A stretch of DNA of 14,611 bases from DATARH01 sp036489765 (GCA_036489765.1 DASXFE010000129.1:1-14611); one strand, 5' to 3'; shown: positions 8,045-14,611, numbered from the stretch's first letter. Made by a program: numbers and translations. The notes: generated by a model not told the origin, from the sequence alone.

Positions 8045-9381
8045 AGCAAACCGACACCGTAGCGACTGCCGCGCCGACCGCGCGCGCCTTCGTCATCCAT
8101 CCCGCCTTGAGGACCGCGCCGTCGCGCCGCGACGGCGACGGCGACGCGCGCTCCGGGGCCGTCCGCTCGGACGAAGCGCGGCTCGACGAGGCAATCGGCC
8201 TCGCGCGCGCGATCAACCTCGACATCGCCGCGTCCCGCGTCGTGCGCCTGGCGCGCCCTGTGCCGGGGACACTCCTCGGCAGCGGCATGGTTGCGTCGCT
8301 GGGCGAGACCATTGCCGAAGCCAAGATCGACGTCGTCGTCGTCGATGGCGCGGTGTCGCCGGTACAGCAGCGCAATCTCGAACGGAAGTGGCAGGCCAAG
8401 GTCATCGACCGCACCGGCCTCATCCTCGAAATCTTCGGCGCCCGCGCACGCACGCATGAGGGGCGGCTGCAGGTCGAACTGGCCGCGCTGACGTATCAGC
8501 GCTCGCGCCTCGTGCGGTCGTGGACCCACCTCGAACGCCAACGCGGCGGGTTCGGATTCCTCGGCGGCCCGGGCGAGAGCCAGCTCGAAATCGACCGGCG
8601 GCTGATCGGCGAGCGCATCGGGCGGCTGAAGCGCGAGCTCGACACCGTCAAACGCACCCGCAGCCTGCATCGCGAGGCGCGGCGGCGCGTGCCGTATCCG
8701 GTGATTGCGCTCGTCGGCTACACCAACGCGGGAAAGTCGACCCTCTTCAACCGCTTGACCCGCTCCGGCGTCACGGCCGAAGACATGCTGTTCGCGACGC
8801 TCGACCCGACGATGCGGCGGCTCGACCTGCCGTCGCGCAAGACCGCGATCCTCTCCGATACGGTCGGGTTCATCTCCGACCTGCCGACGCATCTCGTCGC
8901 CGCCTTCCGCGCAACCTTGGAAGAGGTGACCGAGGCCGACATCGTCGTCCATGTCCGCGATGCCCACCACCCCGACAGCGGCGCGCAGCGGGCTGACGTC
9001 CTCGCCGTGCTCGACGATCTCGGGCTCGGCGCGATCGTCGCCGACGGCCTTATCGAGGCGCTCAACAAGATCGACCTGCTGGACGAGCTGTCGCGTGACG
9101 CGGTGATCAACCAGTCGCGCCACAACGAAGAGATCGTGCCGCTCTCGGCCGTGACCGGGGAGGGCTGCGACGAGCTGTTGCGCTCGATCGAGCGGCGGCT
9201 CGACCGGGCCGCGCAGCCGGTACGGCTGGATATCCCGTTGAGCGACGGCAAGACCCTCGCCTGGGTCTATGCCCGTGCCGAGGTGCTCGGCCGGCGCGAC
9301 GACGCCGAGGCCGCACATCTGTCGGTGCGGCTGTCGGAGGCGGACCTCGGGCGACTCAGGCACAGGCAGCGGCCGAACTGA
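8041..9381 (+). CDS. hflX: GTPase HflX (ribosome-associated), start codon uncertain
   Basis: A GTPase of the Obg-HflX superfamily that binds the 50S subunit and is known in other bacteria to split or rescue stalled ribosomes. The N-terminal HflX domain includes ARLDEAIGLARAINLD-type sequence and the glycine-rich linker GGFGFLGGPGESQLEIDRR. The GTPase domain follows: G1 GYTNAGKS (codons 8716-8739), G3 DTVGF (from 8857), G4 NKID (from 9064) and G5 SAVTG. The first ATG/GTG/TTG is the TTG at 8107, but the frame reads ARAFVIHPALR just before it, which resembles the conserved first beta-strand of alphaproteobacterial HflX. The frame is open back to 8017 with no standard start; the CTG at 8041, overlapping the hfq TGA, gives 446 residues and has a ribosome binding site. 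From the TTG it would be 424 residues. Identity is certain, the start is not. Confidence 0.93.
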   Translation: MKQTDTVATAAPTARAFVIHPALRTAPSRRDGDGDARSGAVRSDEARLDEAIGLARAINLDIAASRVVRLARPVPGTLLGSGMVASLGETIAEAKIDVVVVDGAVSPVQQRNLERKWQAKVIDRTGLILEIFGARARTHEGRLQVELAALTYQRSRLVRSWTHLERQRGGFGFLGGPGESQLEIDRRLIGERIGRLKRELDTVKRTRSLHREARRRVPYPVIALVGYTNAGKSTLFNRLTRSGVTAEDMLFATLDPTMRRLDLPSRKTAILSDTVGFISDLPTHLVAAFRATLEEVTEADIVVHVRDAHHPDSGAQRADVLAVLDDLGLGAIVADGLIEALNKIDLLDELSRDAVINQSRHNEEIVPLSAVTGEGCDELLRSIERRLDRAAQPVRLDIPLSDGKTLAWVYARAEVLGRRDDAEAAHLSVRLSEADLGRLRHRQRPN

Positions 9382-9382
9382 A

Positions 9383-9442
9383 GGAGCGCGGGCGTCTCGC
9401 CCGCATCCTACAAAGAAATTGCCGGCGGGACGCCAGCGCTCC
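9383..9442. repeat. Compound inverted repeat after hflX (REP/MITE-like)
   Basis: Two arms of 23 bases, 9383-9405 and 9420-9442, are inverted copies matching at 20 of 23 positions (both read GGAGCGC.GGCGTC.CGCC.GCA outward-in), separated by 14 AT-richer bases. The left arm alone also forms a perfect 7-bp hairpin GCGGGCG-TCT-CGCCCGC at 9388-9404. The element fills most of the gap between hflX and the next gene. The structure resembles dispersed intergenic repeats of GC-rich bacteria. It could also act as a transcription terminator or mRNA end, though there is no T-run. Confidence 0.6.
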
Positions 9443-9455
9443 TAATCTCGCCGCT

Positions 9456-9941
9456 ATGCTCAAAGCAATATTTCGAGCCGCGCTGCTCGCCCTCGTCGTT
9501 TGCGGCGCGCGTCCCGTCCTCGCCGATGACCTGACGATCGTTGGCCCCGACGGCCCCCATCCCCTCGCCGCGACCGAGATGGCGAAACTGGCGACGGTCG
9601 ATGTGACCGTGTCGTTTATGACCCAGCACGGCACCCGCAAGGCGTCGTTTTCAGGGCCGCTCTTGTGGGACGTGCTGACCAAGGCCGGCGCGATCGACGT
9701 GTCGAAGCCCAAGGATACGACGCGCGAGATCGTCTCGCTGACGGGGAGCGACAACTACGTCGCGGTGCTCGCCGTCGGCGAAATCTCGCCCGAATTCGAG
9801 GGCAAGGACGTGATCCTGGCGACCAGCATGGACGGGAAACCCCTCGACCCAAACCGTCTGCGCGTCGTGGTGCCGCTCGACAAACGCGGCGGACGAAGCG
9901 TGCGCGACGTCGTCAAGATCGAGGTCACGACGCCGCATTGA
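9456..9941 (+). CDS. Exported molybdopterin-oxidoreductase-like (SUOX-fold) small protein
   Basis: A 161-residue protein with a clear Sec signal peptide (hydrophobic core at about 4-16, likely cleavage after VLA at residue 23), so periplasmic. The mature part has the layout of the small proteins usually annotated as molybdopterin-dependent oxidoreductase, related to the sulfite-oxidase fold: LTIVGPDG, then SGPLLWDVLTKAG (about 68-80), a NYVAVLAVGEISPEF segment, and LRVVVPLDKRGGRSVRDVVKIEV near the end. The only cysteine is C16 within the signal peptide, so the cysteine that binds molybdenum in true sulfite oxidases is missing. A cofactor-independent or binding role is therefore more likely. 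C16 is not in a good lipobox. No ribosome binding site is evident before the ATG. The next gene converges on it. Confidence 0.7.
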   Translation: MLKAIFRAALLALVVCGARPVLADDLTIVGPDGPHPLAATEMAKLATVDVTVSFMTQHGTRKASFSGPLLWDVLTKAGAIDVSKPKDTTREIVSLTGSDNYVAVLAVGEISPEFEGKDVILATSMDGKPLDPNRLRVVVPLDKRGGRSVRDVVKIEVTTPH

Positions 9942-9949
9942 TTGGGAAT

Positions 9950-9968
9950 TTGGACGCCCGCGGTCCAA
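9950..9968. terminator. Dyad between convergent genes, possible bidirectional terminator
   Basis: TTGGAC-GCCCGCG-GTCCAA forms a perfect 6-bp stem in the 32-base gap between the stop codons of the SUOX-like gene (+) and the substrate-binding protein gene (-). There is no U-tract on either strand, so factor-independent termination would be weak. The position between two converging stop codons is the main argument. Confidence 0.4.
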
Positions 9969-9973
9969 GCCGA

Positions 9974-11236
9974 TCAATGCTTGATGCTGGAATAGGGCAT
10001 GATCGGGTCGCCGTTTTTGTATTCCGGCGGCCAGATCACCGTTTCGCCTTTGCCGTCGCGGAAATCGTCAACGCTGGTGCCGGCGATGTTCTGGAACTGG
10101 ACGGTCATGACCCGCGCCTTTGCCCACTCGCCCTTGTTGCCGAAGGTCACGTCGCCGACGAGGGTCTTGAAGGTGTGGGTGCGGATGTAGTCGGCGATCT
10201 TGTCCTGGTCGAGGCTCTTGGTCTGCTCGACCGCCTCGCCGAGCACCTGGAGATCGGCGTAGGCCCACGGCCCGAGATAATAACCGAGCGGGTCGACACC
10301 CTCTTTCCCGGCGCGCTCCTGGTACTTCTTGAGGAAATCCATGACGCCGGGGAATTGCAGCTTCGGCGCCGGCAGCCACCAGTCGAAGGTGATGAGGCCG
10401 TTGAGCATCGAGCCGAGCGACATCTTGATCGAGGTCGATTGCGGGCCGGTCGGGCTGCCGCCGAAGATCTTGGTGGTAAGCCCGAGCTCGTGGACGCTGC
10501 GGATAAAGCCGACGCTGTCGTTCGGATAGGACGACAGGTAGACGATGTCCGGGTTGGTCGCCTGGATCGCGCGGATGATCGGGCTGAAATCGGCGGTGTT
10601 GAGCGGATAGGTCTTGTCGTAGACCAGGTTCAGACCCAAGGCCTTCGCATTGGCGCGCGCGCCATCGGCGCCGTTGCGCGTCGCCTCGCCGTCTCCGACC
10701 GCGAGCGCCATCGTCTTCAGCCCGAGCTTGTCCTTGTACTCCTTGACGACGTCAAAGAAGCCTTCGGAAATCGCCCGGCGCGGGTCGGGCCCGACCGGCA
10801 GCATCGAGAAGTATTTCGGGTATTTGAACTCCTCGTTGATGTCGAGCGCGAAGAGCCCCATGAACGTCATGTTGTGGGCGATGACGACGGGCATCGCCGG
10901 CGCCGCGATATTAGTGCCGTAACCCGAAACAACGAGGTCGACCTTGTCGACGTCGAGGAGCTTTGTGTAGATGCCGGGAACCGAGGCCGGGTTGGTCTGG
11001 TCGTCATAGAAGTCGAGCTTGACCGGGCGGCCGAGGAGGCCGCCTTTCTTGTTCTGGTCCTCGGCCCAGATCTGCATCGCCAAGAGGCCCGACTTGCCGT
11101 TGACCGCGAGCGAGCCGGTGAGGGCCATCGAAAAGCCGATCGTGATCGGCTTGCCCGACGGCTCGGCGGCGAAAGCCGACGGCCCGGCCAGCATCAAGGC
11201 CGCGACAAAGCCCGCGATGCGAGCGCCGATGTGCAT
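9974..11236 (-). CDS. ABC transporter substrate-binding protein, branched-chain amino-acid type
   Basis: A 420-residue periplasmic binding protein of the Leu/Ile/Val-type family (Peripla_BP_6). The signal peptide is MHIGARIAGFVAALMLAGPS followed by AFA, with cleavage at about 23-24. The mature N-terminus ITIGFSMALTGSLAVNG and the GGLLGRPVKLDFYDDQTNPA segment are characteristic of the family, as is DFSPIIRAIQATNPDIVYLSSY in the second lobe. Members bind amino acids, urea, amides or aromatic acids; the ligand is not readable here. AGGAG at 11244-11248 on the minus strand, seven bases upstream, supports the ATG at 11236. It lies 45 bases downstream of the MFS gene on the same strand and is probably co-transcribed with it. 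No permease or ATPase genes of an ABC system are in the window, so it is an orphan here. Confidence 0.9.
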   Translation of the reverse strand: MHIGARIAGFVAALMLAGPSAFAAEPSGKPITIGFSMALTGSLAVNGKSGLLAMQIWAEDQNKKGGLLGRPVKLDFYDDQTNPASVPGIYTKLLDVDKVDLVVSGYGTNIAAPAMPVVIAHNMTFMGLFALDINEEFKYPKYFSMLPVGPDPRRAISEGFFDVVKEYKDKLGLKTMALAVGDGEATRNGADGARANAKALGLNLVYDKTYPLNTADFSPIIRAIQATNPDIVYLSSYPNDSVGFIRSVHELGLTTKIFGGSPTGPQSTSIKMSLGSMLNGLITFDWWLPAPKLQFPGVMDFLKKYQERAGKEGVDPLGYYLGPWAYADLQVLGEAVEQTKSLDQDKIADYIRTHTFKTLVGDVTFGNKGEWAKARVMTVQFQNIAGTSVDDFRDGKGETVIWPPEYKNGDPIMPYSSIKH

Positions 11237-11281
11237 GGAGGTTCTCCTACTACAAACGGGAAAATCAGCCGGTCGCGATGA

Positions 11282-12637
11282 TCAACCGGTAGGTGGGGCG
11301 ACTGCGTCGAGCGCCAAGCCGCGTGACTCCGGCCCGACAGTCGTCACGGCGATCGCTGCGATGATGACCGAGATCGCGATCGCGATGAAGACCGCCGAGA
11401 CGCCATACGCATTCATCACGATCAGGATGCCAGGGATGATGAACGCGCTGGCGATGCGGCCCGCCGATTGCGCCATGCCGAAGCCGGAGGCGCGGGCATT
11501 GGTCGGGAACACCTCGGCGATGAAAATCTGCGACGAGTTCCCCGCGAGCTGGATGAAGAAGGTCAGGATAAACAGCGAGGCGATGAACATCTCGCTCGAA
11601 CCCGACAGCCCAACCCCGACCGCGGCGACGCCGGAGAGGATGAACGCGGCGACGGCCGTGGTCTTGCGGCCGTATTTTTCGAGTGCGTACATCATGAAGC
11701 CGCTGGCGAGCGGGAACGCCAGGTTGATCCCGGCGGTGTAGAGGATCGACGTGCCGGTCGTGAAGCCGTGCGAGCTCTTGATCATGCTGGGGAGCCAGTT
11801 GCCCAAGCCCAGCGCGACGCCGAAAAACGCGACGAAGCAGATCATCCCGGAGATGACCCGGCCCGGGAACGCGCGGAAGATGATGCCGAACGGGTCGCTC
11901 TTCGTGTCGCTCGCGGCATCCCGGGCGAGGCTGTCGACCGGCACGGTCTTGAGCCCCATCCGCCCGAGCAGATCCATCGCCCGCTCTCCCCGGCCGTGTG
12001 TCGCGAGCCAGCGCGGCGATTCCGGCAGTGAGAAACGCAGCACGAAGACGATGAGGGCGAGGATGCCGACTGCGGTCCAGATGCCGCGCCAGCCGAGCGA
12101 GTCGCGGAAGGCGAAGACGAAGATCGCGCCGATCGGCCACGGCCAGGCGCCGCCGATGAACTGCATCAGCGCGATGATGCGCCCGCGGATCGCCTTTGGG
12201 GCGTATTCGGCGGTGTAGGAGAAGCACAGCGGCTGCTCCGCGCCGAGGCCAAGGCCGGCGAGGAAGCGGAAAAAGACGAGCCAGTTGTAGCTGGGCGACC
12301 ATGCCCCCGCGATCGTGGCCAGACCGAAAAGCAGCAGGTTGAACTGGTAGACCGCCTTGCGGCCGAACCGGTCCGTGAATTCGCCCTGGCCGAGGGCGCC
12401 GAAGAAGAGGCCGGCCAGCGTCGCCGACCCGATCAGCCCGCCTTGTGCCGGCGTCATGAAATTGCTGCTGACCATGTCGGGGATAAGCGCGCCGAGGATC
12501 GTGTAGTCGATCACGTCGCAGAAATACCCGGCGGCGACGAGCCCGAGCACCCACCAATGGGTGCTGCCCATGCGGGCATTGTCCATCTGCTCGCCGACGA
12601 AAGACTCGATCGTTTGCGCCCTTGCCGCCTGCGCCAT
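11282..12637 (-). CDS. MFS transporter (sugar-porter / metabolite:H+ symporter-like)
   Basis: A 451-residue inner-membrane secondary transporter with twelve predicted hydrophobic segments. Acidic residues lie in TM1 (YFCDVIDYTILG, D41 and D44). MFS motif A GEFTDRFGRK (85-94) lies between TM2 and TM3, and its C-half counterpart is ALEKYGRKT. EYAPKAIRGR follows TM4. PESPRWL (205-211) comes after TM6, as in sugar-porter and aromatic-acid (AAHS) relatives. EVFPTNARASGFG is in the C-terminal half. The substrate is likely a small organic acid or related metabolite; this is family-level inference. The ATG at 12637 was chosen because GAGGGGGG lies five bases upstream; a longer frame back to 12742 lacks such a site and would add 35 non-hydrophobic residues. 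It is transcribed divergently from the amidohydrolase genes and is the first gene of a two-gene unit with the substrate-binding protein. Confidence 0.92.
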   Translation of the reverse strand: MAQAARAQTIESFVGEQMDNARMGSTHWWVLGLVAAGYFCDVIDYTILGALIPDMVSSNFMTPAQGGLIGSATLAGLFFGALGQGEFTDRFGRKAVYQFNLLLFGLATIAGAWSPSYNWLVFFRFLAGLGLGAEQPLCFSYTAEYAPKAIRGRIIALMQFIGGAWPWPIGAIFVFAFRDSLGWRGIWTAVGILALIVFVLRFSLPESPRWLATHGRGERAMDLLGRMGLKTVPVDSLARDAASDTKSDPFGIIFRAFPGRVISGMICFVAFFGVALGLGNWLPSMIKSSHGFTTGTSILYTAGINLAFPLASGFMMYALEKYGRKTTAVAAFILSGVAAVGVGLSGSSEMFIASLFILTFFIQLAGNSSQIFIAEVFPTNARASGFGMAQSAGRIASAFIIPGILIVMNAYGVSAVFIAIAISVIIAAIAVTTVGPESRGLALDAVAPPTG

Positions 12638-12832
12638 CGGTTCCCCCCTCGCGCGCGCCGCATTCCCCTTTTTTGTCGCGGCGCGGAATCCCATAGCACA
12701 CCCGATCAACTTTTGGTGACGGCATCTTTGCGCCGGATGCATGTCGGCTTGCTTGATAAGCGTTGCTTACGATCTCGCGTTGTCCCCGAGGCTGCGCTAC
12801 GATCCGCTCACGTCATTTGCAGGGAGCTGATC
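12638..12832. promoter_or_regulatory. Divergent intergenic region between MFS and amidohydrolase genes
   Basis: These 195 bases must carry the promoters for both directions. The most structured part is 12747-12768, where GCTT or its complement AAGC occurs four times in 22 bases (GCTT 12747, GCTT 12751, AAGC 12758, GCTT 12765), giving overlapping dyads GCTT-GAT-AAGC and AAGC-GTT-GCTT. This may be an operator for an unlinked regulator. No regulator gene is adjacent. I could not assign a well-spaced -35/-10 pair or a sigma-54 element. Confidence 0.4.
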
Positions 12833-13954
12833 ATGGCCCGCGTCTACAACCGCATCGATTCCGACGGTCATATCCTCGAGCCGGTGACCCTGTGGACCGA
12901 TTACATGGACCCGGCCTTTCGCGACCGTGCGCCGAAGCTCGTCATCGACGATGACGGCAAGGAGAAATTGCTGATCGAGAACCAGGTGCTCGGCAGCCAG
13001 CAGGGCATGGGCGGGATCGGCGGCGTCGGCGCGCGCCAGGGCGTCATCAAGGCCGAGACGATGAAGTACGAAGACGGCCGGCCGGGCGGGTTCGACCCGC
13101 ACAAGCGCATCCCCGACATGGACCTCGACGGGATCGACGCGGCTTTCCTCTATCCCAGCATGGGGCTCTTCTCAGGCGCCGTGCACGATCCCGCGCTCGC
13201 CGGCGCGCTCTGCCGAGCCTACAACCGCTGGCTCGCCGATTACTGCAAGCCCTATCCCGACCGCCTCTTCGGCATCGCGATGCTGCCGATGCAGGATGTC
13301 GACGCGGCGATCAAGGAAATGCGGTTCGCCCGCAAGGAGCTGGGGATGCGCGGCGGCTTCCTGCGCCCGAACCCATACGAGAACCGGCTGATCCACGACC
13401 CGGTTTACGAGCCGTTCTGGACCGAGGCCGAAGAGCTCGATTTCGTGATCGGGTTCCACGAGGGCGGGTCGAGCGGAATGCCGACTGTGGGCCTCGACCG
13501 GTTCAAGGGGCGCGGGGCGCAGCACATCATCAGCCACACGATGGAGATGATGCTCGCCTGCCTCAGCATGATCTGGGGCGGCGTCTGCGAGCGGCACCCC
13601 AAGCTCCGCGTCGGTTTCATGGAAAGCGGCGGTGGCTGGATCGCCCCGTGGCTCGACCGGATGGACCGGCATTTCGACGACCAGGGCTTCAACGACAGCG
13701 GGTTGAAGACGCGGCCGAGCGACATCTTCCGCCGGCAATGCTGGATCTCGTTCGAGCCGGTCGAGGGGAGCCTCGCGCATCTGGCCGACTATATCGGTCC
13801 GGACAAGATCCTGTGGGCGACCGACTATCCCCACCGCGACGGGTTCTTCCCCGGGGCGCCGGCGATGATCGAGAAGATGCTCGAAGGCTGCTCGCCCGAG
13901 ACCCGGCACGGCGTCTTCGCCGGCGGGGCGATGAAGTTTTACGGGTTGAATTGA
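12833..13954 (+). CDS. Amidohydrolase-2 family metal-dependent hydrolase/decarboxylase
   Basis: A 373-residue cytosolic TIM-barrel protein of the amidohydrolase-2 family (Pfam Amidohydro_2, which also holds ACMSD, gamma-resorcylate decarboxylase and related hydratases). Candidate metal ligands are D11 and H13 in DSDGHILEP (a DxH form of the usual HxH/ExH), H209 in GFHEGG and D331 in WATDYPHRD. Where family members such as ACMSD carry a His in an HGGG-like motif, this protein has E264 in MESGGGW. It carries a glycine-rich insert at about 53-70 (GSQQGMGGIGGVGARQG). AGGGAG at 12821-12826, six bases from the ATG, fixes the start; frames extending upstream have no support. It is the first of two tandem paralogues and divergent from the transporter genes, suggesting that it acts on the imported compound. 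The reaction is unknown. Confidence 0.9.
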   Translation: MARVYNRIDSDGHILEPVTLWTDYMDPAFRDRAPKLVIDDDGKEKLLIENQVLGSQQGMGGIGGVGARQGVIKAETMKYEDGRPGGFDPHKRIPDMDLDGIDAAFLYPSMGLFSGAVHDPALAGALCRAYNRWLADYCKPYPDRLFGIAMLPMQDVDAAIKEMRFARKELGMRGGFLRPNPYENRLIHDPVYEPFWTEAEELDFVIGFHEGGSSGMPTVGLDRFKGRGAQHIISHTMEMMLACLSMIWGGVCERHPKLRVGFMESGGGWIAPWLDRMDRHFDDQGFNDSGLKTRPSDIFRRQCWISFEPVEGSLAHLADYIGPDKILWATDYPHRDGFFPGAPAMIEKMLEGCSPETRHGVFAGGAMKFYGLN

Positions 13955-13961
13955 GGGCTAC

Positions 13962-14050
13962 GTCGTCAGCGCGGGTGAAGCGAAGCAATCTCGGGCGGAA
14001 TAGACTCCTCCGATCAGGATTGCCGCGTCGCTCCGCTCGTCGCAATGACA
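13962..14050. repeat. REP-like inverted repeat pair between the amidohydrolase genes
   Basis: Two arms diverge from the centre of the gap. Read outward, the left arm (complement of 13962-13990) and the right arm (from 14018) both begin GATTGC, contain TCGCT followed by a pyrimidine and C, and reach TGAC. The right arm is itself a hairpin, ATTGC at 14019-14023 pairing with GCAAT at 14042-14046. The GATTGC...TCGCT...GCAATGAC pattern resembles dispersed intergenic repeats common in alphaproteobacteria. It may end or process the transcript between the two paralogues. Confidence 0.5.
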
Positions 14051-14071
14051 GTGGGAAACAAGGGAGGAATC

Positions 14072-14611
14072 ATGCCGCGTAGCTACAATGTCGTCGATGC
14101 GGACGCCCACATCCTCGAACCGCTCGATCTGTGGGAGCGGTATATCGAGCCGGCGTTTCGGGACCGGGCGCCGAAGCTGATCACCGACAAGGACGGCAAG
14201 CAGCGCCTGCTGATCGGCGACCGGATCATCGGCAGCTCGAAGGGGCTCGGCGTCGCCGGGGCGATCGGCGCGCGCGACGGTGTCGTCTGCGACGACACGA
14301 TGGAATACAGCCAGGGCCGACCCGGCGGGTTCGATCCGCATAAGCGCATGCCCGACATGGACATGGACGGGGTCGACGCGGCGTTTCTCTACCCGACGCT
14401 CGGCTTGTCGAGCGGGGCGATCGAGGATCCGGAGCTCGCCGCCGCGTGCTGCCGGGCCTACAACCGTTGGCTCGCCGACTATTGCAGCGCCTATCCCGAC
14501 CGGCTTTTCGGTGTCGCGATGCTGCCGCTGCAGTCGATCGACCTCGCGATCGGCGAAATGAAGTTCGCTCGGAAGGAGCTGGGTTTCAAAGCCGGTTTCC
14601 TGCGGCCAAAC
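14072..14611 (+). CDS. Second amidohydrolase-2 family protein (3' end outside window)
   Basis: The first 180 codons of a paralogue of the gene ending at 13954. The two proteins align without a gap over these 180 residues, with about 120 identities (67%) by hand count. The start motif DADAHILEP (D11, H13), the FRDRAPKLI segment, RPGGFDPHKR, AAFLYP and FARKELG are conserved, and the glycine-rich insert is present but diverged (GSSKGLGVAGAIGARDG). AGGGAGGA at 14061-14068 supports the ATG at 14072. The frame runs open to the window end, so the remaining metal ligands (equivalents of H209 and D331) cannot be seen. The pair may have different substrates or may form a hetero-oligomer; both are inference. 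Confidence 0.88.
   Translation, partial: MPRSYNVVDADAHILEPLDLWERYIEPAFRDRAPKLITDKDGKQRLLIGDRIIGSSKGLGVAGAIGARDGVVCDDTMEYSQGRPGGFDPHKRMPDMDMDGVDAAFLYPTLGLSSGAIEDPELAAACCRAYNRWLADYCSAYPDRLFGVAMLPLQSIDLAIGEMKFARKELGFKAGFLRPN

Noticed and set aside
9388..9404. Simple rho-independent terminator for hflX
   Set aside because: The 7-bp hairpin is perfect but is followed by ATCCTACAAAG rather than a T-run, and it is one half of a larger inverted repeat; it is kept as a repeat with a possible terminator role.
9665..11281. A 538-codon plus-strand open frame overlapping the substrate-binding protein gene
   Set aside because: It is antisense to a gene with a signal peptide and clear family motifs, and its translation is low-complexity (many Val/Asp/Arg/Glu) with no recognisable domain.
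12443..12832. N-terminal extension of the first amidohydrolase
   Set aside because: It would overlap the divergent MFS gene and start from a TTG without a ribosome binding site; the ATG at 12833 has a good site, and the protein then aligns from residue 1 with the second paralogue.

Overview
The window is a GC-rich stretch of bacterial chromosome. It is almost certainly alphaproteobacterial and most like a Rhodospirillales-type organism. The evidence is the gene order ntrB-ntrC-ntrY-ntrX followed by hfq-hflX, a classic alphaproteobacterial arrangement, together with strong G/C third-position codon use and many long open frames antisense to real genes. The order-level placement is inference.

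Left part (1-9381, all + strand). A tightly packed regulatory cluster holds: the 3' part of ntrB (nitrogen sensor kinase, cut by the window edge); ntrC (sigma-54 activator); ntrY (membrane sensor kinase); ntrX (atypical NtrC-family regulator without a GAFTGA motif); a D-amino-acid aminotransferase; a HAD phosphatase; hfq (RNA chaperone); and hflX (ribosome-associated GTPase). Junctions overlap by 1, 11 and 4 bases (ntrB/ntrC, ntrY/ntrX, dat/HAD) or are separated by 3 bases (ntrX/dat), so most of it is probably co-transcribed. The two real gaps are 79 bases before ntrY, holding two small hairpins, and 112 bases before hfq. hflX seems to lack an ATG/GTG/TTG start upstream of its conserved N-terminus and may begin at a CTG overlapping the hfq stop codon.

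Middle (9382-9973). A compound inverted repeat follows hflX. Then comes a small exported protein of the molybdopterin-oxidoreductase-like (SUOX-fold) type, with no cysteine in its mature part. A short dyad lies between its stop codon and that of the convergent next gene.

Right part (9974-14611). This is an accessory, probably catabolic, module. An MFS transporter and a branched-chain-type ABC substrate-binding protein form a minus-strand pair. Divergent from them are two tandem amidohydrolase-2 (ACMSD/resorcylate-decarboxylase superfamily) genes about 67% identical over the visible 180 residues; the second is cut by the window edge. A REP-like inverted repeat lies between the two amidohydrolase genes. 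Uptake proteins plus paired metal-dependent hydrolases or decarboxylases suggest uptake and breakdown of an unidentified small organic acid or aromatic compound. This is inference from context. I found no mobile element, CRISPR array, tRNA or rRNA gene.
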